NCBI GenBank assembly: GCA_028723545.1
Contig: JAQYER010000059.1
Span: 1-33,276, forward strand
DNA length: 33,276 nt
Origin: Caryophanales bacterium
GTDB taxonomy: Bacteria > Bacillota_I > Bacilli_A > RFN20 > CAG-826
Direction: 5' to 3'
The notes under the pieces were generated by a model. It worked only from the letters and a program-made list of their open reading frames with translations, searched no databases and was not told the origin of the DNA. A program made the position numbers and the translations under genes. Positions 7,254 through 16,325 of the stretch are shown here, in pieces. Positions within the stretch are counted from its first letter, which is position 1. Each line of letters begins with the position of its first letter.

Positions 7254-7445
7254 TTAATCAATAAAATAATATCCGCATAAACTAGATAAAACATCATCAT
7301 TTAGAAAGGCAATATAGTCTAAAGACATATCACTAACATTTATTCTATAAACAAAATATTTAGGCCTTTTATATTCATCATTAGAATCATGGCTTATAAG
7401 AACATATAAATTGTTATTTGAATAATAAAAACTGCTAGGCGAGGC
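7254..7445 (-). pseudogene. 3' remnant of an unrecognised gene between rplQ and cysS
   Basis: The gap between the cysS start and the rplQ stop is about 400 bases. Within it one minus frame is open for about 60 codons and ends in YIAFLNDDVLSSLCGYYFID, with a protein-like mix of residues. It has no usable start: an in-frame TAG lies at 7446-7448, inside the rplQ terminator, and the only ATG is 24 codons from the end with no ribosome site. This suggests the tail of a gene whose front was deleted when the ribosomal cluster was joined to cysS. No family was recognised. Confidence 0.5.
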
Positions 7446-7457
7446 CTAACAGTTTTT
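7427..7457 (-). terminator. Terminator of the ribosomal superoperon after rplQ
   Basis: A 14-bp stem, AAAAACTGTTAGGC with GCCTAGCAGTTTTT (one G-U pair) and a 3-nt loop, lies 16 bases past the rplQ stop and ends in a T run on the minus strand. The near-perfect symmetry and terminal A/T runs would allow activity in both directions. Confidence 0.9.
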
Positions 7458-7473
7458 AATAGATTAAGTTTAA

Positions 7474-7869
7474 TTATTTAACAAATTCAACAATAACTAA
7501 TTTTGCGTTATCGCCTTTACGAACTCCAGCTTTAATTCCGCGAGTGTATCCACCATTACGTGATACATAACGAGGACCGAGTTCATTAAATAATTTTTCT
7601 AAAGCTGTAACATCATTTTCCTTGTAATTGCGAACAACTGCTGCGGCTTGACGACGTGCATGTAAATCACCACGTTTTGCAAGAGTTACTAAATGATCCG
7701 CTAAAGATTTAATTGCTTTAGCTTCGCCACTAGTAACAGTGACACGTTCATTAAGGACTAATGTAGTAACAACGTTTCTTAAATAATTTTCATGTTTAGA
7801 TTTTGTGTAAGCGGCTTTGAAGCGAACACCTGTTTTTCCATGAACATTTTTACGACCTTGTGCTGCCAT
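7474..7869 (-). CDS. rplQ: 50S ribosomal protein L17
   Basis: Large-subunit protein near the peptide exit region. The 131-residue protein carries L17 features: an Arg/Lys-rich start with KHENYLRNVVTTLVLNERVTVTSGEAK, then ADHLVTLAKRGDLHARRQA and a YTRGIKAGVRKGDNAKLVIVE end. AAAGGAG precedes the ATG. It is the last gene of the alpha operon, in the standard place after rpoA, but is separated from it by an unusually structured 125-base gap, and it is followed by a strong terminator. Confidence 0.97.
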   Translation of the reverse strand: MAAQGRKNVHGKTGVRFKAAYTKSKHENYLRNVVTTLVLNERVTVTSGEAKAIKSLADHLVTLAKRGDLHARRQAAAVVRNYKENDVTALEKLFNELGPRYVSRNGGYTRGIKAGVRKGDNAKLVIVEFVK

Positions 7870-7919
7870 AATATTTCTCCTTTATTTTGTGGTATTTCCT
7901 TGATTAATTAATATTATTT

Positions 7920-7983
7920 CAAGGTTTCTGACCTTCAATAAGCTTATAAAATAAGCACATTATCGAAGACATTTTTCTACTAG
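7920..7983. repeat. Decayed duplicate of two rpoA 3' segments in the rpoA-rplQ gap
   Basis: An 18-base stretch (7920-7937, CAAGGTTTCTGACCTTCA) is identical to rpoA 8072-8089. A second stretch (7963-7982, TCGAAGACATTTTTCTACTA) matches rpoA 8200-8219 with one inserted base and one substitution. The two appear in the same order as in rpoA but about 26 rather than 111 bases apart. This looks like a partial tandem duplication of the alpha C-terminal-domain coding region that lost its middle. On the minus strand the region also folds into small hairpins (GCTTAT/ATAAGC; AAGGT/ACCTT). Confidence 0.75.
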
Positions 7984-7994
7984 CTAAATTTAAA

Positions 7995-8984
7995 TTATTC
8001 AGCAGTATAATCCTTGAATGAAAGACCTAATTCAAGTAATTTATCTTTAACTTCTTTAAGTGATTTCTTTCCAAGGTTTCTGACCTTCATCATTTCTTCT
8101 TCAGTTTTTTGAGTTAATTCAGCAACTGTAGCAATAGCTGCTCTCTTGAGACAGTTATTTGAACGAACAGAGAGGTCAAGTTCTTCGATAGGCATATTTT
8201 CGAAGACATTTTCGACTACTTGAACTTCTTCTTTAATCATGTTGATTTCTTCAACAGCTTGTTCAAGTTCGACGAATGGACGGAAGTTTTCAACGAGCAT
8301 TTCTGCCGCTAAAGCGACAGCAGTTTGTGGCTTCATTGATCCGTTTGTCCAAACTTCGAGAGTTAATTTATCGAATTTTGAATCGTGGCCAACACGAGTT
8401 GGTTCAACGAAATATCTTGCTCTTGTGACTGGTGAATAATTTGAGTCTGTAGCAATTAAACCGACTTCTGTACCGTGTTCTTTGGCGGTTTTACGATCTG
8501 GTTTATTAGCTTCAGATGTAACATATCCACGTCCATTACGAGCATGAAGTGTCATCTTAAGATGTCCACCTTCAGTAACATGAGCAATAACGAGATCAGG
8601 ATTAATAACTTCAACTAACCCTGGAGTGCGAATATCTTGAGCTGTAACGACCTTTGGTCCTTCGACATCAATTTCGAGGAGTTTTGGTTCGTTGTCTTCG
8701 TCATCGATACGAAGAACTAAATCTTTAAGATTGAGAATGATGGCGGTAACGTCTTCTTCAACACCTTTAAGTGCACTGAATTCATGACGGGCACCTTCGA
8801 TTTCGACCGCAAATACGCTTGCGCCTGGAAGGCTTGATAATAATACTCTACGAAGTGAATTACCAAGTGTAAGTCCGTATCCTCTTTCAAGTGGTTCGAT
8901 AACGAATCTTCCAAATTCGCCAGTTGCATCGACAGTTGCTACTTTGAATATAGCTTTTTCGAATGGTTTTGCTAATTTTGCCAT
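7995..8984 (-). CDS. rpoA: DNA-directed RNA polymerase alpha subunit
   Basis: Dimerises to nucleate RNA polymerase assembly and contacts promoter UP elements and regulators. The 329-residue protein has the N-terminal assembly domain (FVIEPLERGYGLTLGNSLRRVLLSSLPG at residues 27-54), the insert domain, a linker, and the C-terminal domain with two helix-hairpin-helix-like segments (LDLSVRSNNCLKRAAI and VRNLGKKSLKEVKDKL). GGAGG precedes the ATG. It sits in the usual rpsM-rpsK-rpoA-rplQ order. No rpsD (S4) gene lies in the alpha operon, as is usual in Bacilli. Confidence 0.98.
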   Translation of the reverse strand: MAKLAKPFEKAIFKVATVDATGEFGRFVIEPLERGYGLTLGNSLRRVLLSSLPGASVFAVEIEGARHEFSALKGVEEDVTAIILNLKDLVLRIDDEDNEPKLLEIDVEGPKVVTAQDIRTPGLVEVINPDLVIAHVTEGGHLKMTLHARNGRGYVTSEANKPDRKTAKEHGTEVGLIATDSNYSPVTRARYFVEPTRVGHDSKFDKLTLEVWTNGSMKPQTAVALAAEMLVENFRPFVELEQAVEEINMIKEEVQVVENVFENMPIEELDLSVRSNNCLKRAAIATVAELTQKTEEEMMKVRNLGKKSLKEVKDKLLELGLSFKDYTAE

Positions 8985-9003
8985 GTTTCTTTCCTCCTAA
9001 GTA

Positions 9004-9393
9004 TTATCCACGTGGACGCTTTGGTGGACGGCATCCGTTGTGTGGAATTGGTGTAGTATCGGTAATTGATAATACTTGTAATCCAGCTGTTGCAAGTGAG
9101 CGAACAGCAGATTCACGACCTGGACCTGGACCTTTGACTAATACATCAACTGTACGAAGTCCTTGATCATATGCAGCTTTACCAGCAGATTCACCAGCGA
9201 GTTGAGCAGCAAATGGTGTGCTCTTCTTTGCGCCTTTGAATCCTAATGCTCCTGCACTACTCCATGCAATGACATTACCTTGTTCATCAGAAATAGTAAT
9301 GATTGTGTTATTGAAAGTAGAGTGAATGTGTGCGACACCCTTAGTATATGCACGTTTAATTTTTTTCTTACGTGAATTTGATTTTGTTGCCAT
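9004..9393 (-). CDS. rpsK: 30S ribosomal protein S11
   Basis: Small-subunit platform protein near the mRNA path and the 3' end of 16S rRNA. The 129 residues show the family pattern [50 protein letters not shown], and the C-terminal [23 protein letters not shown] lies 9 bases before the ATG. Length is normal, and it sits between rpsM and rpoA as expected. Confidence 0.98.
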   Translation of the reverse strand: MATKSNSRKKKIKRAYTKGVAHIHSTFNNTIITISDEQGNVIAWSSAGALGFKGAKKSTPFAAQLAGESAGKAAYDQGLRTVDVLVKGPGPGRESAVRSLATAGLQVLSITDTTPIPHNGCRPPKRPRG

Positions 9394-9412
9394 ACCTAAT
9401 TACTCCTTTCAA

Positions 9413-9787
9413 TTACATTGTTGCAACTTTCTTATTTGCAATTGTTTTACGTTTACCTTTTCTTGTACGAGCATTTGTTCTTGTACGTTGTCCACGAACA
9501 GGTAATCCTTTACGGTGTCTCATACCACGGTAACAACCGATTTCAGATAAACGTTTGATGTTTAAGGCGACTTCACGGCGGAGATCACCTTCAACTTTGT
9601 ATTTAGCAATTTCTGCACGAATTGCAGCAAATTGTTCTTCAGTTAAATTTTTAACACGGATGTCTTCTGAGACACCTGCGTCTTTACAAATTTTCTTTGC
9701 AGTTGTAGGTCCGATACCAAAAATGTAGGTAAGAGAGATTACAACGCGTTTTTCATTTGGGATATCAACCCCAACAATACGTGCCAT
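9413..9787 (-). CDS. rpsM: 30S ribosomal protein S13
   Basis: Head protein of the small subunit that bridges to the large subunit and contacts P-site tRNA. The 124 residues include the N-terminal helix-two-turn-helix ([25 protein letters not shown]) and the basic tail ([19 protein letters not shown]-like, ending [10 protein letters not shown]). AGGAGG precedes the start. First gene after rpmJ in the alpha operon. Confidence 0.98.
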   Translation of the reverse strand: MARIVGVDIPNEKRVVISLTYIFGIGPTTAKKICKDAGVSEDIRVKNLTEEQFAAIRAEIAKYKVEGDLRREVALNIKRLSEIGCYRGMRHRKGLPVRGQRTRTNARTRKGKRKTIANKKVATM

Positions 9788-9806
9788 AACAATGGTCCTC
9801 CTTTAA

Positions 9807-9920
9807 TTAACCTTGGCGTTGTTTGTGCTTTGGGTTTTCGCAAATGACCATGATTTTACCATGGCGGCGAATAACTTTGCACTTATCGCACATTGGTTTG
9901 ACGGAAGGTCTGACTTTCAT
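9807..9920 (-). CDS. rpmJ: 50S ribosomal protein L36 (zinc-binding type)
   Basis: A 37-residue ORF missing from the supplied track. The translation begins [21 protein letters not shown] and ends [12 protein letters not shown], with Cys11, Cys14, Cys27 and His32 as the zinc-binding set of the C+ form. AGGAGG lies 8 bases before the ATG. It is placed between infA and rpsM, the normal location in Bacilli. Confidence 0.97.
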   Translation of the reverse strand: MKVRPSVKPMCDKCKVIRRHGKIMVICENPKHKQRQG

Positions 9921-9952
9921 AGATTTTCCTCCTAGATCAAATCGATCCTAAA

Positions 9953-10174
9953 TTAGTTTTTGTATCTAAATGTGATACGTCCACGTGTTAAATCATAAGG
10001 CGAGATTTCTACCATTACTCTATCACCTGGTAAGATGCGAATGTAATGCATGCGGATTTTACCAGAAACGTGGGCAAGAATAACAACACCGTTTTCAAGT
10101 TTTACTCTAAATTGGGTATTAGGTAAACACTCAATAACAGTCGCCTCTACTTCGATAACATCATCTTTTGCCAT
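9953..10174 (-). CDS. infA: Translation initiation factor IF-1
   Basis: Binds the A site of the 30S subunit and works with IF-2 and IF-3 to select the initiator tRNA. The 73-residue single S1/OB-fold protein has the standard length and sequence ([63 protein letters not shown]). Its ATG overlaps the map stop (TAATG), and AAGGAG lies within the 3' end of map, so the two are translationally coupled. Confidence 0.98.
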   Translation of the reverse strand: MAKDDVIEVEATVIECLPNTQFRVKLENGVVILAHVSGKIRMHYIRILPGDRVMVEISPYDLTRGRITFRYKN

Positions 10175-10986
10175 TAATTAGTCTCCTTAGTTTTTGCTAA
10201 TTGTTCAGCTTCATCAGTCACAACAACAATTGGGCCTTCAGCTTTTGTCAAGATTTCGAATCCATCTTTAGTAATAACAATGGAATTTTCATAATGGCAT
10301 GATAATTTGCCATCTTTGGTTTTTGCTGTCCAACCATCTGATAAGACACGGATTTTAAATGTTCCTTGAGTTACCATTGGTTCGACTGCTAGGCACATTC
10401 CTTCTTTGAGAAGAGGACCACTACCTCTTGTTCCATAATTAGGAATATATGGATCTTCATGAAGATGGGAACCAACTCCATGTCCAGTATATTCGCGGAC
10501 TATGCCATAGCCATTTTTTTCACAATATTCTTGAATAGCGTGAGATACATCACCTAGACGATTGCCAGGTTTCATATATTTCATGCCTTCAAAGAAGCTA
10601 TCTTCGGTTATTTTGATTAATCGCAAAGTTTCTTCTTTACAAATGCCAACCGGGAAAGTACGGCAAGCATCACCAACATAACCATGTAATGTTGCTCCAA
10701 CATCGACAGAAACTATATCTCCATCACGAAGGATACGTTTCTTAGATGGAATACCATGAACAATTTCATCATTGACGCTGACACATACAGCGCCAGGATA
10801 TCCAGAATAATTTAAGAAGGTTGGATAAGCTCCTTCATTTCGTATGATTTCTTCACACCAATTCGCGATATCTAATGTAGAAATTCCAGGGCGGATCTTT
10901 TCTTTGAGTTGATCGAAGACTTTCCCAACGACTCGACCCGCCTCTTTCATTAAATTTATTTCGCGAGGTGATTTAATAATAATCAC
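10174..10986 (-). CDS. map: Type I methionine aminopeptidase
   Basis: Removes the initiator methionine from new proteins; cytoplasmic metalloenzyme. The first 250 residues of the 270-residue product match MAP type I, with metal ligands in [20 protein letters not shown] (two Asp), the active-site His in [19 protein letters not shown], and a Glu in LAVEPMV and in the final [16 protein letters not shown]. The initiator is GTG, with AAGGAG 11 bases upstream. The C-terminal tail of about 20 residues after the catalytic core (acidic, ending AKTKETN) is a little longer than usual. It follows adk directly. Confidence 0.97.
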   Translation of the reverse strand: MIIIKSPREINLMKEAGRVVGKVFDQLKEKIRPGISTLDIANWCEEIIRNEGAYPTFLNYSGYPGAVCVSVNDEIVHGIPSKKRILRDGDIVSVDVGATLHGYVGDACRTFPVGICKEETLRLIKITEDSFFEGMKYMKPGNRLGDVSHAIQEYCEKNGYGIVREYTGHGVGSHLHEDPYIPNYGTRGSGPLLKEGMCLAVEPMVTQGTFKIRVLSDGWTAKTKDGKLSCHYENSIVITKDGFEILTKAEGPIVVVTDEAEQLAKTKETN

Positions 10987-10989
10987 CGA

Positions 10990-11640
10990 CTAATTCTCCT
11001 TAAAGAGCTTTTTGAGCTCATTTAATAATTCATCTGCACCAACTGTTCCATCAAAGGTGTGTAACAAATTCTTTTTTTGATAGAAATCAAGAAGAGGCTT
11101 TGTATCTTTGACATAATGATCTAAACGAATATTTAATGCTTCTTCGTTATCATCTTTACGTTGGATAAGATCGCCACCACATATATTACAAATTCCATCT
11201 TTTGCAGGTTTCATTGTAACAATGTGATATGGTGCGCCACAACATTTACAAACACGGCGACCACTAATACGTCTAATTAATTCTTGTTTTTCGACTTCGA
11301 TATCGACAACATGAGTAACTGGACGATTGATTTCTTTTGATAAGATTTCAAGAGCTTCCGCTTGTGGGATTGTTCTTGGAAAACCATCAAGAAGATATCC
11401 GTTTGCACAATCAGGTTGAGATAATCTTTCTTTAACCAATCCAATTGTTACATCATCAGGAACTAAATGTCCTTTTTCGATATAAGATTGGGCTAATTTA
11501 CCTAATGGTGTTTGTGCTTTGATTGCTTCTCTAAACATATCACCAGTTGAAATATGAGGAATGTTATAAGAAGCAACAATGCGTTTTGCTTGGGTGCCTT
11601 TTCCAGCACCAGGAGGTCCCATGAGAACGATATTTAACAT
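10990..11640 (-). CDS. adk: Adenylate kinase (zinc lid)
   Basis: Catalyses ATP + AMP to 2 ADP and keeps the adenylate pools balanced. The 216-residue protein has the P-loop GPPGAGKGTQAK, the AMP-binding region HISTGDMFREAIK, GFPRTIPQAEAL, and a lid with four cysteines (CKCCGAPYH and CNICGG) in the Gram-positive zinc-binding arrangement. It starts 2 bases beyond the secY stop, using a GA-rich ribosome site inside secY. Standard secY-adk-map order. Confidence 0.98.
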   Translation of the reverse strand: MLNIVLMGPPGAGKGTQAKRIVASYNIPHISTGDMFREAIKAQTPLGKLAQSYIEKGHLVPDDVTIGLVKERLSQPDCANGYLLDGFPRTIPQAEALEILSKEINRPVTHVVDIEVEKQELIRRISGRRVCKCCGAPYHIVTMKPAKDGICNICGGDLIQRKDDNEEALNIRLDHYVKDTKPLLDFYQKKNLLHTFDGTVGADELLNELKKLFKEN

Positions 11641-11642
11641 AT

Positions 11643-13013
11643 CTACTCTCTTCCAGCAGTTGCTTGGACCTCATCGTATGTCTTACCAGCAAGTAAGCCA
11701 TCGATTTGATGTGAAAGTTCAAGAGATACACCAGCGGCGATGATAAGGCCTGTACCACCAATCGCTAAGCTTGAGTTGCCATCAAAGATATTAGTCAATG
11801 TTAAGACAACTGGTAAAGCGGCGATGAATGTTAAGGCTGCAGCACCGATACAAGTGACGCGGTTGACAACTTTCTTAACATAACGTTCAGTTTCATTACC
11901 TGGACGAATACCAGGAATGTATGAACCGTTTTTACGGAAATTCTCAGCGAGTGTTTCTGGATCAATTTGTAATGATGAATAGAAGAATGAGAATAAGACG
12001 ATGAGAACAACATAAATAATTAATCCCCAAGGCATTTCCCAACTATCTCCATTAAACCATGGCATTGTCACAGTTTCACTATAAGAGAAAATCTTTAACC
12101 ATTCAGCGCTTGTATCACTAGTAATAAAGCTAGCAATAACTGATGGTGCCATCATGATTGAAGAAGCGAAGATGACAGGAATAACCCCAGCAGAGTTAAC
12201 TTTAATTGGAAGGAATGAAGCTTTGGACATTGATTGAGTTTGTCCACCACTTTTTCCTGAGTGTTGTACTGGGATTTTTCTTTTCGCTAATTCGATGAAG
12301 ACAACGAACGCTAAGATGAGAACAAGAGCGAGGACATAGACAACAAATTGTAATGCTCCTTTTACCCCTTGAGCAGTATCACCGAGTTGAATATTATATT
12401 TAACCCAAGTTTTATAAGCTGTACTAATTTGAATTGGTAAGCTTCTTACGATACCGGCGAAGATGATAACGGAAATACCATTGCCGAGTCCTTTTGTAGT
12501 AATTTGGTCACCAAGCCACATAACGAGCATGGAACCAGCAAGTAAGATAATAATGATATAAGCATAAGTCCAGAAATTAGTTTCAAGGTTAATAGTAATA
12601 TAATCACTATTTTCCATTGTTTTAATAATTCCATAGCCTTGAACAGCACCTAACATAAGTGTTAAGTAACGTGTTGCCATTTCAGTTTTCTTACGTCCAT
12701 ATTGTCCTTGCTTTGATAATTCAGTCAATGCTGGCAATACATCTTTTTGTAATAATTGGATGATAATTTGCGAAGTGATATATGGACTGACACCAAGAGC
12801 AAAGATTGAGAAGTTTGATAATGCACCACCACCAAGAAGGTCCATTAAGGCAACTGCGTTGGCTTGATTCATCGCGTTGTTTAATTCACCTGATGGAGTA
12901 ACACCTGGAACAGTAATTGCTGCTCCAATACGGATGACGAGGAGAATCATGATCGTAAAGAAAATACGACCCATGATTTCTTTGTTTTTAAAGATAGAGA
13001 TAATCTTTTTCAT
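11643..13013 (-). CDS. secY: Preprotein translocase subunit SecY
   Basis: Forms the protein-conducting channel of the plasma membrane with SecE. The 456-residue, ten-helix protein has the family pattern: GRIFFTIMILLVIRIGAAITVPGV in helix 1, the plug and TM2 segment (GGALSNFSIFALGVSPYITSQIIIQLL), basic cytoplasmic loops including QHSGKSGGQTQ (the usual QYAKR... region), and the final GTGLIIAAGVSLE helix. It follows rplO by 2 bases, with GAGG inside the rplO end serving as ribosome site. Length is slightly above the Bacillus protein. Confidence 0.98.
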   Translation of the reverse strand: MKKIISIFKNKEIMGRIFFTIMILLVIRIGAAITVPGVTPSGELNNAMNQANAVALMDLLGGGALSNFSIFALGVSPYITSQIIIQLLQKDVLPALTELSKQGQYGRKKTEMATRYLTLMLGAVQGYGIIKTMENSDYITINLETNFWTYAYIIIILLAGSMLVMWLGDQITTKGLGNGISVIIFAGIVRSLPIQISTAYKTWVKYNIQLGDTAQGVKGALQFVVYVLALVLILAFVVFIELAKRKIPVQHSGKSGGQTQSMSKASFLPIKVNSAGVIPVIFASSIMMAPSVIASFITSDTSAEWLKIFSYSETVTMPWFNGDSWEMPWGLIIYVVLIVLFSFFYSSLQIDPETLAENFRKNGSYIPGIRPGNETERYVKKVVNRVTCIGAAALTFIAALPVVLTLTNIFDGNSSLAIGGTGLIIAAGVSLELSHQIDGLLAGKTYDEVQATAGRE

Positions 13014-13015
13014 AA

Positions 13016-13456
13016 TTAGAGAACCTCTGTTTTACCACCAGCAGCTTCAATCGCTTTAATAGCAGATTGAGAGAATTTATTGGCTTGGACTGTGAGCTTT
13101 TTAGTAAGTTCACCATTTCCAAGAATTTTAATTCCGTCTAATTCTTTACGGACTAAACCTTTTTCAATAAGTAATGCTGGGGTAACAATTGTCTCGTCTG
13201 CGAACATATTTAAACTTGAGACGTTAACGATAGCAAATTCTTTGCGTCCACCGTTTTTAAAACCAAATTTTGGTAAACGACGGAATAAAGCTGTTTGACC
13301 ACCTTCGAATCCAGGACGTGTTCCGCCACCAGAACGAGAGTTTTGACCCTTGTTTCCAGTACCGGCATTTTTACCGTTTCCTGAACCAACGCCACGGCCT
13401 TTGCGGTAAGGTTTTGTCTTAGCGCCTTCGGCATAAGTGAGTTCGTTTAGTTTCAT
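13016..13456 (-). CDS. rplO: 50S ribosomal protein L15
   Basis: Late-assembly large-subunit protein that reaches into 23S rRNA. The 146-residue protein has the Gly/Arg-rich N-terminal arm ([43 protein letters not shown]) and the C-terminal globular part ending [19 protein letters not shown] precedes the ATG. It normally follows rpmD, but only 48 non-coding bases separate it from rpsE here, so L30 is absent at this locus. Confidence 0.98.
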   Translation of the reverse strand: MKLNELTYAEGAKTKPYRKGRGVGSGNGKNAGTGNKGQNSRSGGGTRPGFEGGQTALFRRLPKFGFKNGGRKEFAIVNVSSLNMFADETIVTPALLIEKGLVRKELDGIKILGNGELTKKLTVQANKFSQSAIKAIEAAGGKTEVL

Positions 13457-13504
13457 AATTGCACCTCCCTTTAATAGAAATTTTTATTTTTTGTAAATAA
13501 TTAA

Positions 13505-14158
13505 TTATTCTTCTTCTTTAGTTTCAACTGGTTCTTCGACTTTTGCACGAAGAGCTTGAACTTGTGAATAACTCTTTAAATTATTTAAGCCATTATGGGT
13601 GGCGCGGATAATATTGATTGGCGCACGTGAACCATAAACTTTTGAATAAACGTTGCGGATACCTGCTAATTCTAAAATAGCACGAACTGGACCGCCGGCG
13701 ATAATTCCTGTGCCTTCTGGAGCTGGTTTGAGGAATACTTGGCAAGCACCAAATTTTCCGATAACTTCATGAGGAATTGTATCACCTTTTACAATCTTAA
13801 AGGTAGAAGTATTCTTTTTAGCTGCTTCTAATGCTTTTTTAATTGCATCAGGTACTTCAGCTGCTTTACCCGTACCGAAACCGTATTTTCCTTTGCCATT
13901 ACCGACAACGATAAGAGCACTAAATCTCATACGGCGTCCGCCTTTAACAGTTTTAGAAATACGATTGATTTCAACTACTGATTCTTTGTATTCCTTAACT
14001 TCTTCTTGGCGAGGACGGCGTTGTCCTTTGCCATCGCGGCGTTGTCCTTTTCCATTTGGACGAGTTCCACGGCGTTCACCTTTTGGAGCATCAGCTACTG
14101 GAGAGCCTGCTTCTGGAGCTACTGGAGTAGCTTCAACTTTAACTTCATTTTCTGCCAT
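13505..14158 (-). CDS. rpsE: 30S ribosomal protein S5 with long N-terminal extension
   Basis: Small-subunit protein at the mRNA entry side, important for decoding accuracy and helicase-like unwinding. The conserved core begins near residue 52 ([35 protein letters not shown]) and runs through [23 protein letters not shown] and ATHNGLNNL. The protein has 217 residues against about 166 in Bacillus. The extra part is an N-terminal arm of about 50 residues with a repeated GKGQRR element, and a Glu-rich C-terminal tail ([10 protein letters not shown]). AAGGAG lies 9 bases upstream of the chosen ATG, so the extension is translated. Confidence 0.97.
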   Translation of the reverse strand: MAENEVKVEATPVAPEAGSPVADAPKGERRGTRPNGKGQRRDGKGQRRPRQEEVKEYKESVVEINRISKTVKGGRRMRFSALIVVGNGKGKYGFGTGKAAEVPDAIKKALEAAKKNTSTFKIVKGDTIPHEVIGKFGACQVFLKPAPEGTGIIAGGPVRAILELAGIRNVYSKVYGSRAPINIIRATHNGLNNLKSYSQVQALRAKVEEPVETKEEE

Positions 14159-14175
14159 TAGTTTAATCTCCTTAA

Positions 14176-14532
14176 TTAGAATTTTAATCCTGCTTCACGA
14201 GCAGCATCAGCAAGAGCAGCAACACGTCCATGATAGACATAGCCGCCACGATCGAAGACAACATTTTCAATGCCTTTTGCTAAGCAAGCTTCAGCAACAG
14301 CTTTACCTACTTGAGCAGCAGCTTCGATGTTTGAACCGTTTTCGAGTTTGAGAGCGATTGAACTAGCAGAAGCTAATGTAACACCCTTTACATCATCGAT
14401 AACTTGAGCTTCGATATTTTTATTTGAACGGAAGACACATAAACGTGGACATTCAGCTGTTCCGCTAATTTTTGCTCTAACACGAGCATGTTTACGTAAG
14501 CGAATAACTTTACGAGATTCTTTTGTAACCAT
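14176..14532 (-). CDS. rplR: 50S ribosomal protein L18
   Basis: Binds 5S rRNA together with L5 in the central protuberance. The 118-residue protein has the usual Arg-rich start ([31 protein letters not shown]), the [16 protein letters not shown] segment and the C-terminal [32 protein letters not shown] precedes the ATG. Length and place between rplF and rpsE are standard. Confidence 0.98.
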   Translation of the reverse strand: MVTKESRKVIRLRKHARVRAKISGTAECPRLCVFRSNKNIEAQVIDDVKGVTLASASSIALKLENGSNIEAAAQVGKAVAEACLAKGIENVVFDRGGYVYHGRVAALADAAREAGLKF

Positions 14533-14551
14533 AATTATTGCCTCCCTTCAA

Positions 14552-15094
14552 TTATTTAGCACCAGCGCGCTTACCTTCCTTACGGATGATATGTTCGCCT
14601 TTGTACATAATACCTTTACCATTGTATGGTTCAGGTTCACGAATTGCACGGATACGAGCAGCTGTTTGACCAACGGCTTGTTTGTCAATTCCTTCAACAA
14701 CCATTTCTGTATCAGATGTGCAAGAAATTTTTGCACCTGCATCAGGGACGATTGTTACTTCGTGAGAATATCCAGCTTTGACAACGACATTGTTTCCTCT
14801 CATTTGAGCACGGAATCCAATACCGACCATGACTAATTCTTTTTTGAAACCTTCGCTGACGCCTACGATAGCGTTGTGAAGATTTGCACGAGTTGTACCG
14901 TGAAGTTGTTTTGTGTGTTTTTCATCATTTGCACGAGCACATGATACTGTTGCACCATCAACTGTAACAGTAATAACTTCTGGGATGTTGACTTTTAATT
15001 CGCCTTTAGGGCCTTTAACAGTCATGACACCATTTTCTTGAGTAAGAGTAACGCCTGCTGGGACGTTGATAACTTTTAAACCGATACGTGACAT
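14552..15094 (-). CDS. rplF: 50S ribosomal protein L6
   Basis: Large-subunit protein near the sarcin-ricin loop and factor-binding site. Two L6 repeats are seen, with YNGKGIMYKGEHIIRKEGKRAGAK at the end. The ORF-track start (MVIFMSR, 15106) lies within rpsH. The better start is the ATG of MSRIGLKVINVPAG at 15094, five bases after the rpsH stop, giving 180 residues as expected. No Shine-Dalgarno fits in that gap, so translation is probably coupled to rpsH. Confidence 0.96.
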   Translation of the reverse strand: MSRIGLKVINVPAGVTLTQENGVMTVKGPKGELKVNIPEVITVTVDGATVSCARANDEKHTKQLHGTTRANLHNAIVGVSEGFKKELVMVGIGFRAQMRGNNVVVKAGYSHEVTIVPDAGAKISCTSDTEMVVEGIDKQAVGQTAARIRAIREPEPYNGKGIMYKGEHIIRKEGKRAGAK

Positions 15095-15099
15095 AAAGA

Positions 15100-15492
15100 T
15101 TACCAAACGTAAGCTAATACTTCACCGCCAACACCGAGTTGACGAGCAGTTTTGTCGCTTACGACTCCTTTACTTGTAGAGATAATAGCAATACCTAATC
15201 CTCTTAATACGCGTGGAAGTTTTTCGCATGGAACGTTAACGCGAAGGCCAGGTTTACTAATTTTCTTTAATCCAGAGATGACGCGTTGGCCATTTACTCC
15301 GTATTTTAATGTGATTGTTAATTGTTTTTTGACATCGCCTTTAACTTCGAAGTTAGAAATGAATCCTTCTTCTAATAAAATTTTAGCGATTTCAACTTTC
15401 ATTTTGCTGCTTGGCATTTCGACTGTAGCGTACTTTAAAGAGTTAGCATTACGAATGCGAGTAAGCATATCTGCAATTGGATCTGTCATCAT
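15100..15492 (-). CDS. rpsH: 30S ribosomal protein S8
   Basis: Primary 16S rRNA-binding protein of the central domain. The 130 residues match S8: [19 protein letters not shown] at the start and [34 protein letters not shown] at the end. Two adjacent ATGs are possible; the first is 11 bases after GGAGG and the second 14, so the first was kept. S8 is the spc-operon autoregulator in E. coli; no matching target was identified here. Confidence 0.98.
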   Translation of the reverse strand: MMTDPIADMLTRIRNANSLKYATVEMPSSKMKVEIAKILLEEGFISNFEVKGDVKKQLTITLKYGVNGQRVISGLKKISKPGLRVNVPCEKLPRVLRGLGIAIISTSKGVVSDKTARQLGVGGEVLAYVW

Positions 15493-15511
15493 AAATTACG
15501 TTACCTCCTTA

Positions 15512-15697
15512 TTACCAGCTTGATTTTTTCATGCCTGGGATTTCACCTTTGTAAGCAAGCTCACGAAGGCAAATACGGCATAATTTGAATTTTGAATACA
15601 CAGAGTGAGGACGTCCACAACGTTCACAACGAGTATATTCACGCACTTTGAACTTTTGTGGTCTAGCGCATTTAACTTTCATACTTGTTTTTGCCAT
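15512..15697 (-). CDS. rpsZ: 30S ribosomal protein S14, zinc type (RpsN1/RpsZ)
   Basis: Small-subunit head protein. The 61-residue short form has two CxxC pairs ([20 protein letters not shown]), the zinc-containing C+ version, with the C-terminal [20 protein letters not shown] precedes the start. Position between rplE and rpsH is normal. Confidence 0.98.
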   Translation of the reverse strand: MAKTSMKVKCARPQKFKVREYTRCERCGRPHSVYSKFKLCRICLRELAYKGEIPGMKKSSW

Positions 15698-15709
15698 TGT
15701 TCTATCCTC

Positions 15710-16309
15710 CTATTTGTGGAAAGGCATACCGATTAATTCGAGTAAGCTATATGCTTCTTCGTCGGTTTGAGCCGTTGTAACAATTACAATATCCATTCCG
15801 CGAATTTTAGATACTTTATCGTATTCAATTTCAGGGAAGATTAATTGTTCTTTAACACCGAGTGTGTAGTTACCATGACCATCGAAAGCATTTTTTGAAA
15901 CGCCACGGAAGTCACGAACACGTGGAAGTGCGATTGAGACTAATTTGTCGATGAATTCGTACATTCTTACACCACGGAGTGTTACTTTACATCCGATTTC
16001 TTGTCCTTCACGGAGTTTGAAGGTTGCGATAGATTTTTTAGCTTTAGTAGTTACAGGTTTTTGACCAGTGATGATCGCTAATTCTTTAACTGCTTCTTCT
16101 AATTGTTTCTTATCAGCAGTAGCTTCGCCGACACCGATGTTAATGACAACTTTTTCAAGATGTGGGATTTGCATAACAGAAGAATAATTATATTTTTCCA
16201 TTAATGCTTTTTTAATTTCTGATTCGTATCTATCTAATAAACGAGTAGATTTAGCACGAACTTTATTACCATTAGAAGTTGCAACTGCATTATTTTTATT
16301 TTCAGCCAT
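15710..16309 (-). CDS. rplE: 50S ribosomal protein L5
   Basis: Contacts 5S rRNA and the P-site tRNA in the central protuberance. The core ([66 protein letters not shown]) is intact. At 199 residues it is about 20 longer than Bacillus L5 because of an Asn/Lys-rich N-terminal tail ([20 protein letters not shown]). AGGAGG lies just before that ATG, supporting translation of the tail. Confidence 0.97.
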   Translation of the reverse strand: MAENKNNAVATSNGNKVRAKSTRLLDRYESEIKKALMEKYNYSSVMQIPHLEKVVINIGVGEATADKKQLEEAVKELAIITGQKPVTTKAKKSIATFKLREGQEIGCKVTLRGVRMYEFIDKLVSIALPRVRDFRGVSKNAFDGHGNYTLGVKEQLIFPEIEYDKVSKIRGMDIVIVTTAQTDEEAYSLLELIGMPFHK

Positions 16310-16325
16310 TGTAAGTTCCTCCTAA

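Noticed and set aside
13457-13504. A hidden rpmD between rpsE and rplO
   Set aside because: The gap is 48 bases, far shorter than an L30 gene of about 180 bases.
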